From positions 85,296,895-85,360,894 of the forward strand of contig OY294044.1 in the NCBI GenBank assembly GCA_958510825.1: a stretch of DNA of 64,000 nt, written 5' to 3'. Of the stretch, positions 48,201 through 54,200 are shown one piece after another. Positions within the stretch are counted from its first letter, which is position 1, and each line of letters opens with the position of its first letter. Origin of the DNA: Brachypterus glaber (lineage: Eukaryota; Arthropoda; Insecta; Coleoptera; Kateretidae). The notes under the pieces were generated by a model, which did no database searches, was not told the origin of the DNA, and saw only the letters and a list, made by a program, of their open reading frames with translations. The position numbers and the translations under genes were made by a program.

Positions 48201-51200
48201 CAGTTAAAGTTATATTTAAAATAAAGAAAAGTCTTATTGCAGCTCAAAAACGAAAGCTAGTAGAAAACTCTAAACAAACTTGTAGCTTGTTTATATTGAC
48301 TGGTACAAAACTTATTTTGATAGCTGTAACGCGACAAATCGAGTGATTTGTCTTAGTTGAATCACATTGTATATGAGTAAGATTGGAATCCTTAATGTAA
48401 GTTGTTCAAACAAGAGTGAACATAAATTACAACAATTGAACTTTAAAGCTTCATATTTTTATACAAAGTTTCTGTACGAAGAAACTTCTAAATTGGACAT
48501 TCTGGAGTTAAATTATTTATCTGAAATGATTTAATATAAAAATATATGACTAGTCATTTAAAATGTAAGTAGTATTATAGTAGAAATTTAAATGTAGAAT
48601 AATCCGAAAGAGTTACAAAGGATAGCGTATTGGAGAAAATTTGGGAAAAGTGTATGTTGTGGTAAGTGCTGGTTAGGAGAAAGAAAGAAACGGTCTTGTA
48701 GTAAAGAAAATGATAAAAGTAATTTTAGGTCTATACTGCTCATGCTTGGTTATAATTAATGAACTAAGCATGCGCAAAATAGATAAACAAGTTTGGACTT
48801 TCTATTTTTAACTCAGGATACGGAGCTGTGAGTAAGAAGATGGATAGGCGCATGTAGGTCTAGAATGGAAAACTGCTCACAAATATTAAACAAGCCGTGA
48901 AGATACAGTCGGTCAAGTAAGAGCGACTGCGACCTAGCAAATACACACTTATTGAATAATATGCTATTATCTAACGTTAAATATACTACGTAGGTTGATG
49001 AGGAATCAATTTTTAGTCTTAAAACTTATTCATTACGCTTTTGTGCATGTTTTGTATTTTTTTTTTTTTTTGATTTAAGGATAATTGACGCAAAATGCGT
49101 TCTAAAAGTAATTCCTTTATGGTCTTGTATCTAAAAAAACTATTAATTAACTTTTACTACCTATACCTTAAAATCTGACATTAAAATTAAGTATGTACAA
49201 TTTTATAAAAACCTTTTAAAGGGTGCAAATAAAATAATCTTAAGTAATGAAAATGTTGTCCAAGGATGTAATTCCCAACTCATTGTTTGTATATTTAAAG
49301 CATACTGCCCTCTAATCAAGAAGGTCATAGTTACATTTTTTGTTGTTGTTTTGAGAAAATCTATATTTTCTATTCGTTACACAGAAAAAATCTAGAATGT
49401 GTGATTTGGATATAACGAAGAGAATATATTCTCCTTTAAAGCAAAAGTGTGTTTTAAATATAATAGGATAAGAATACGGTATGCTTGAAAGGAGAATATA
49501 TTCTCAAATATGAAAGAATAAGAAAATAGTATGGGAGGCATAGCATAGTGGCTAGCGCGTAGCCGGTGGTTCCCTCTGCTACTAGCCCACACAAGTCCTG
49601 GACTTAGGGGATGCTTAATTAAGTAGAATAGTACGAGGTTAAACAAACATGTATGTATGTAGTAAGCATAAAAGAAGAACATCTTCTCTTCGTTATATCC
49701 AAATCACCATATTCTTGATTTAGGACAATAATTTTCTGTATGTATAGATGGCAAGTTCGCATACGTTAGAAAATTAAGTTAATAAATATCGTAAAATGTA
49801 ACATCCAAACGGCAGTATACATTACTAAAAGTGACACTGTAAGCACCTTGTCAAAACAACGGCACCATTTTTGGAACTAATATCATGCATTAAAAATGAA
49901 ACAAAAGCAGCTCAGGAATTACATCTGTTGGATAGAGCCTCATTGTAACTACTTAAATATTTATATAGAAGTAATTTTGATTACATAGATCTGATAAAAT
50001 ATGTTTTTTGCAAAATCACCGGGTTATGTAAAAATACACTTTTAAAATAATAATCTCTATTTGTTTCTAAAAGCACAGATACAAACAGATCCGAAACTGG
50101 AGACTGAGAACTGCTCAGAGAACAAGGCTAGTTTTAAAAACATATACCTAAAACTTCTTAGTCCAGTGAAATAATGAGAAATTCATATGTTAAAAGGGCA
50201 GTTGTGGATAGTAACAGAACAGTTAGTTTTTCACCGGGAGATTTGCGTAAGGGGTGTCCGCTATCTTGAATTTTAGGGGTGAGTGCTAAATATGCATCTT
50301 ACGATAAAAATGCATTAAACCAATTTTGTTAAGGAGAAAATTTACAACAATTTTTGTTTGTATTATTTTTTTAATATTTTAATAATAATAGAGTTATAAA
50401 TATTCAAAAATGGTTATTTTGGGGGTGAATTTGTTTTTTTTTTATTTTTTAGCCAAATTACACTAGGCAACAAATCGCAACTTTTTTTTTTTGCCCCGAT
50501 CGGAAAGTAAATTTTTCTTACTAATTCGAGGGCGTAGAATCCGAATCTAACCTTAGAAAAATTCCAGCACCTAAAATTTTTGAGATATAAGTTCAGGTAA
50601 TAATGACGTTTTTTTTCAAAATCTTAAAAAAAAAAGAGTAGAATTTAGAAAATTTTAGTGTATATTAAAAAAAATACGAGGAATTCAAAAATCTATATGT
50701 CAAGAACCTACTGTCACAGTAAGTACGTGAAAAAAGAAATAAAAAGGTTAAAATGAAAGTGCAGAGTTTACTTAATTGCTCATTTGTGGCAAAACTATCA
50801 TTTTTTTTTTAAAACTTTATAGAACTTAATTTGTAGATTATAAAATTCTCTACAAAAATATTTATACAAATATTTTTTTATTTTGCTTAGTTTGTTCCTA
50901 AAAAGTAAATAAATAAAAAAGATATAAAATTAAAGTACACAGTGTAAACTTTTTTCCCGAGCCCAAAAAATATATTTTTCTTATCAATTTAAAGGCGCAG
51001 AATCCAAATTTGACCTTAAAAAAAATTCAGCACGTCTTATTTTTTAAATTTTAGTATATGCAATTATGCCAATTTAAAAATAATTTTTAACAAAATATTG
51101 TGTATTTTTTTTGTTTTTTTAATGGTTCTACATCATAAAAATGTTACTTTATTACATAAGAACCATAATACGTAACATTTTTTTAATTCATTTTTGACCC

Positions 51201-54200
51201 CCTAGTAATGATTTTTGACAATTTTTAGCATGATTACGTGGCGATAAGCTTGTTCCCTTATGCACCCTTCTTCTTACCCTTCACCCCTACTTAGTTTTGT
51301 CACATTATCCATTTTTTTTTAATATTTTTTTTTCATAATATCCCTATTTATTCTACCTATGAATTTAAAGTTTCTATGTTTTAAGTTGGGTATTTTTTAA
51401 CTAATATTGAGTCGCCGAATCCAAATTTGTCCTTGAAATATTTTTGTCTCCCATGATTTTAGAACAAAAGAGGAATAAAATAATGATTTTTTAACATTTT
51501 TATCTTATTTTTCTCAAAAAACTTAGGTAATAGAAATATTCTGAGGCCAGATTCGGTTTCAGCGACCCAAAATTAGTTAAAAAACATATGACTCCAACCG
51601 GGGCAAGAAACCGTGTTGCCTAGTGTTATTTATCGGAGGATAAAGATAAAAGTAGTTATAAGCAAACTTGTAGCTCTTGAAATTCTCTATGAGTTTTATA
51701 TATTACATCAGTATTTTGTGACGGTTACAGTGGGCGCAGAGTTGCGCCCACTGTAACCGTACCATAGTACCTATGAAAATTTATAATATATAACACTTAT
51801 AGAGAATTTCAAGAACTACAAGTTTGCTCATAACCACTTTTATTTTTCGATGAATAATTTGGCTGAAAAATGGAAAAAAAAACAATTTCACCTGCAACAT
51901 GACTATTTTTGAATTAACTCGACTGTTATTAATATATAAAAAAATAACCCAAACAAAAATTGTTGGAAATATACGCCTTAACAAAACTGGTCATATGAAT
52001 TTTTATCGTAAGAAACTCACCCCTAAAATAGCGGACACCCCTTACGCAAATCACCCGGTGAAAACAGGAGTGTTCTATTACCATCCATTTCTACCGATTA
52101 CAATATCAGCCCCTGTAAATTTATTGAAATTTGCATTTTTTATGTGACTGGACTACCTGGCACCACCGATTTTATTTCTGATTCTACACTAAAAAAAATA
52201 AATGTGTAAATTTACATGCTAAATCAGAGGTAATATGTTTCCAAGCACGTGCACGTAAAATTTAGGAGATATAACTTGTAATTTTACAATGTTTTAGGAA
52301 TATTACATGTACATGTATGTAATATTCCTAAGAAATTGTAAAATTACAAGTTAAATCTAGTAAATTTTACGTGCACCTGCTTGGAAACATATTACCTCTG
52401 ATTTAGCATGTAAATTTATACATTTTTTTTTACAGTGTAGTTCATTCTGAGTTTGGAACCTTAAATATTATTAATTTTAAGAGTGTAAAATTACTTTACT
52501 TAACTAAATTATTCTTTACTTTTAAATAATAATTAACAAGCATAAAATTTTTGGAAATAACTTTAATATAAAATTATCCAAACTGCGCATAAATTGGATG
52601 TTGTTGACTGGATGCTTGTTGTTGGTTGGCAAAACCAAACCGGTTATGTTGTTGCGAAAGTTGTGCCTTTAACTGTTGTTCTTCCAACAACTTCCTTTGT
52701 TGCAAAATTTGATTATACGCTAGTTGCTCTTGGTAAAGTCTTTCTTGTTGCAAATTTAGAGGTTGATAGGCAACCTGCTGAATTTGTTGTGGATTTTGTT
52801 GTGGATTTTGTTGATAAATAAGTTGTTCATTTTGTTGCTGCTGTTGTGCTGTTTGTTGTTGATATAGTCTTTGTTGTTCTTGGTTATCAACTCTTTGCAG
52901 CTGATTTAAAGGTTGTTGTATTAAATTTTGTTGTTGGTGATAAAACTGTGCCGGTTGGTCTTGAAACAACCGTTGTTGCTGATACGATTGTTGTTGTATT
53001 AAGTTTTGGTTTTGTTGTTGATAGTATTGTTGCTGTGGAATGTTTTGTTGCTGATGTACGTAGTTATTTTGTAAGGGAACAACTTGTTGTTGATAACTGG
53101 GCTGTATTACATGCTGTTGGCCAAAAGCTGGTTGTTGCTGTTGTATTAAAGCATGTTGTTGCGGTATTAAACCATTTTGATGTTGTAATAAAGGTTGCTG
53201 TTGTGGAATTAAAGCATGTTGCTGTGCTTGAGAAAAACTATCTCTATGAACTAAATCATGTTGTTGGTTCTGTTGATATGCCTGATCAAGTCTGCGATTA
53301 AAGTCGAACTGACGTGGTGGGCGAAATGTTGTCGGTTTTAAATTGCCCCCCACCCTTTGCCGCTGTGGTGCCACATCTCTCGTAATTTGGTCGAACGTCT
53401 GCTGACGTTTCTGTAACAACAATATGTTGTTGAATTAGTACAGGTGTAAGTATGGGGTGGGGGGAAGCCCATAAGCACGTAGAGTGTTGGTTAATAATTG
53501 CTAAAGCTCCAAGAACAGCATTGTATTTCGAAAATAATAGATCAATGTCTTGAGATTGTTATTATTTTCTAGAAAGATAAGCTTTAAATTAGAATTGTGT
53601 AACATATTTTACTTCCTAAAAACTAATAGATAAGTATAGTATAAATTCAAGAAAATAGTCTACGGTACTAATCTAATAGAAATATATTCGTACTTAACTT
53701 AAAGGAGTAAATATATCACAGGTACAAAGCATAGAAAAAAGCCCAAAAATATGAAATTACACATATTTTTAACCACAAGTACTAGTTTTGGGGTTATTTC
53801 TGGAAAAGTTTTAGATAACTACGTCGTCAAGTAAATCGTGTCCTAAAAGTAAAAAATGTTTACTTAACATTGCTCAAAGAAGTATATGTCTGTAAAAAAA
53901 GAAGTCCTATATGCTTTACCCTGTATAGTCGTTGTCTTTAAGAAAGTCTGATTGTTCTTCTTGAGAAGATTTCTTCATGTATCTTCATTTTTATTGTATA
54001 TGTAGTCTAAGTTAAAGAGGTTTTAAGTTCAAAGTCATTTTTCTTCTTTTCGAAACATTGTTGTAATCTTCTCGAAATTATGGATAATTATGTTTAATAA
54101 TGTCACACTTAAGTCTGTAGTCACTAGTTCACTATAATGTTATTGTCGGATTAAGCAAAAAGCCATGGCATGTTTGCAAACAGATTGTGCAGAACAATTT

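Noticed and set aside
52594..53301. Two plus-strand Val/Leu-rich open frames
   Set aside because: Antisense shadows of the CAA/CAG-rich exon on the minus strand.
52574..53422. Q-rich frame as a free-standing gene starting at TTG
   Set aside because: There is no ATG, and a clear acceptor AG sits at 53412-53411; an internal or terminal exon explains it better.
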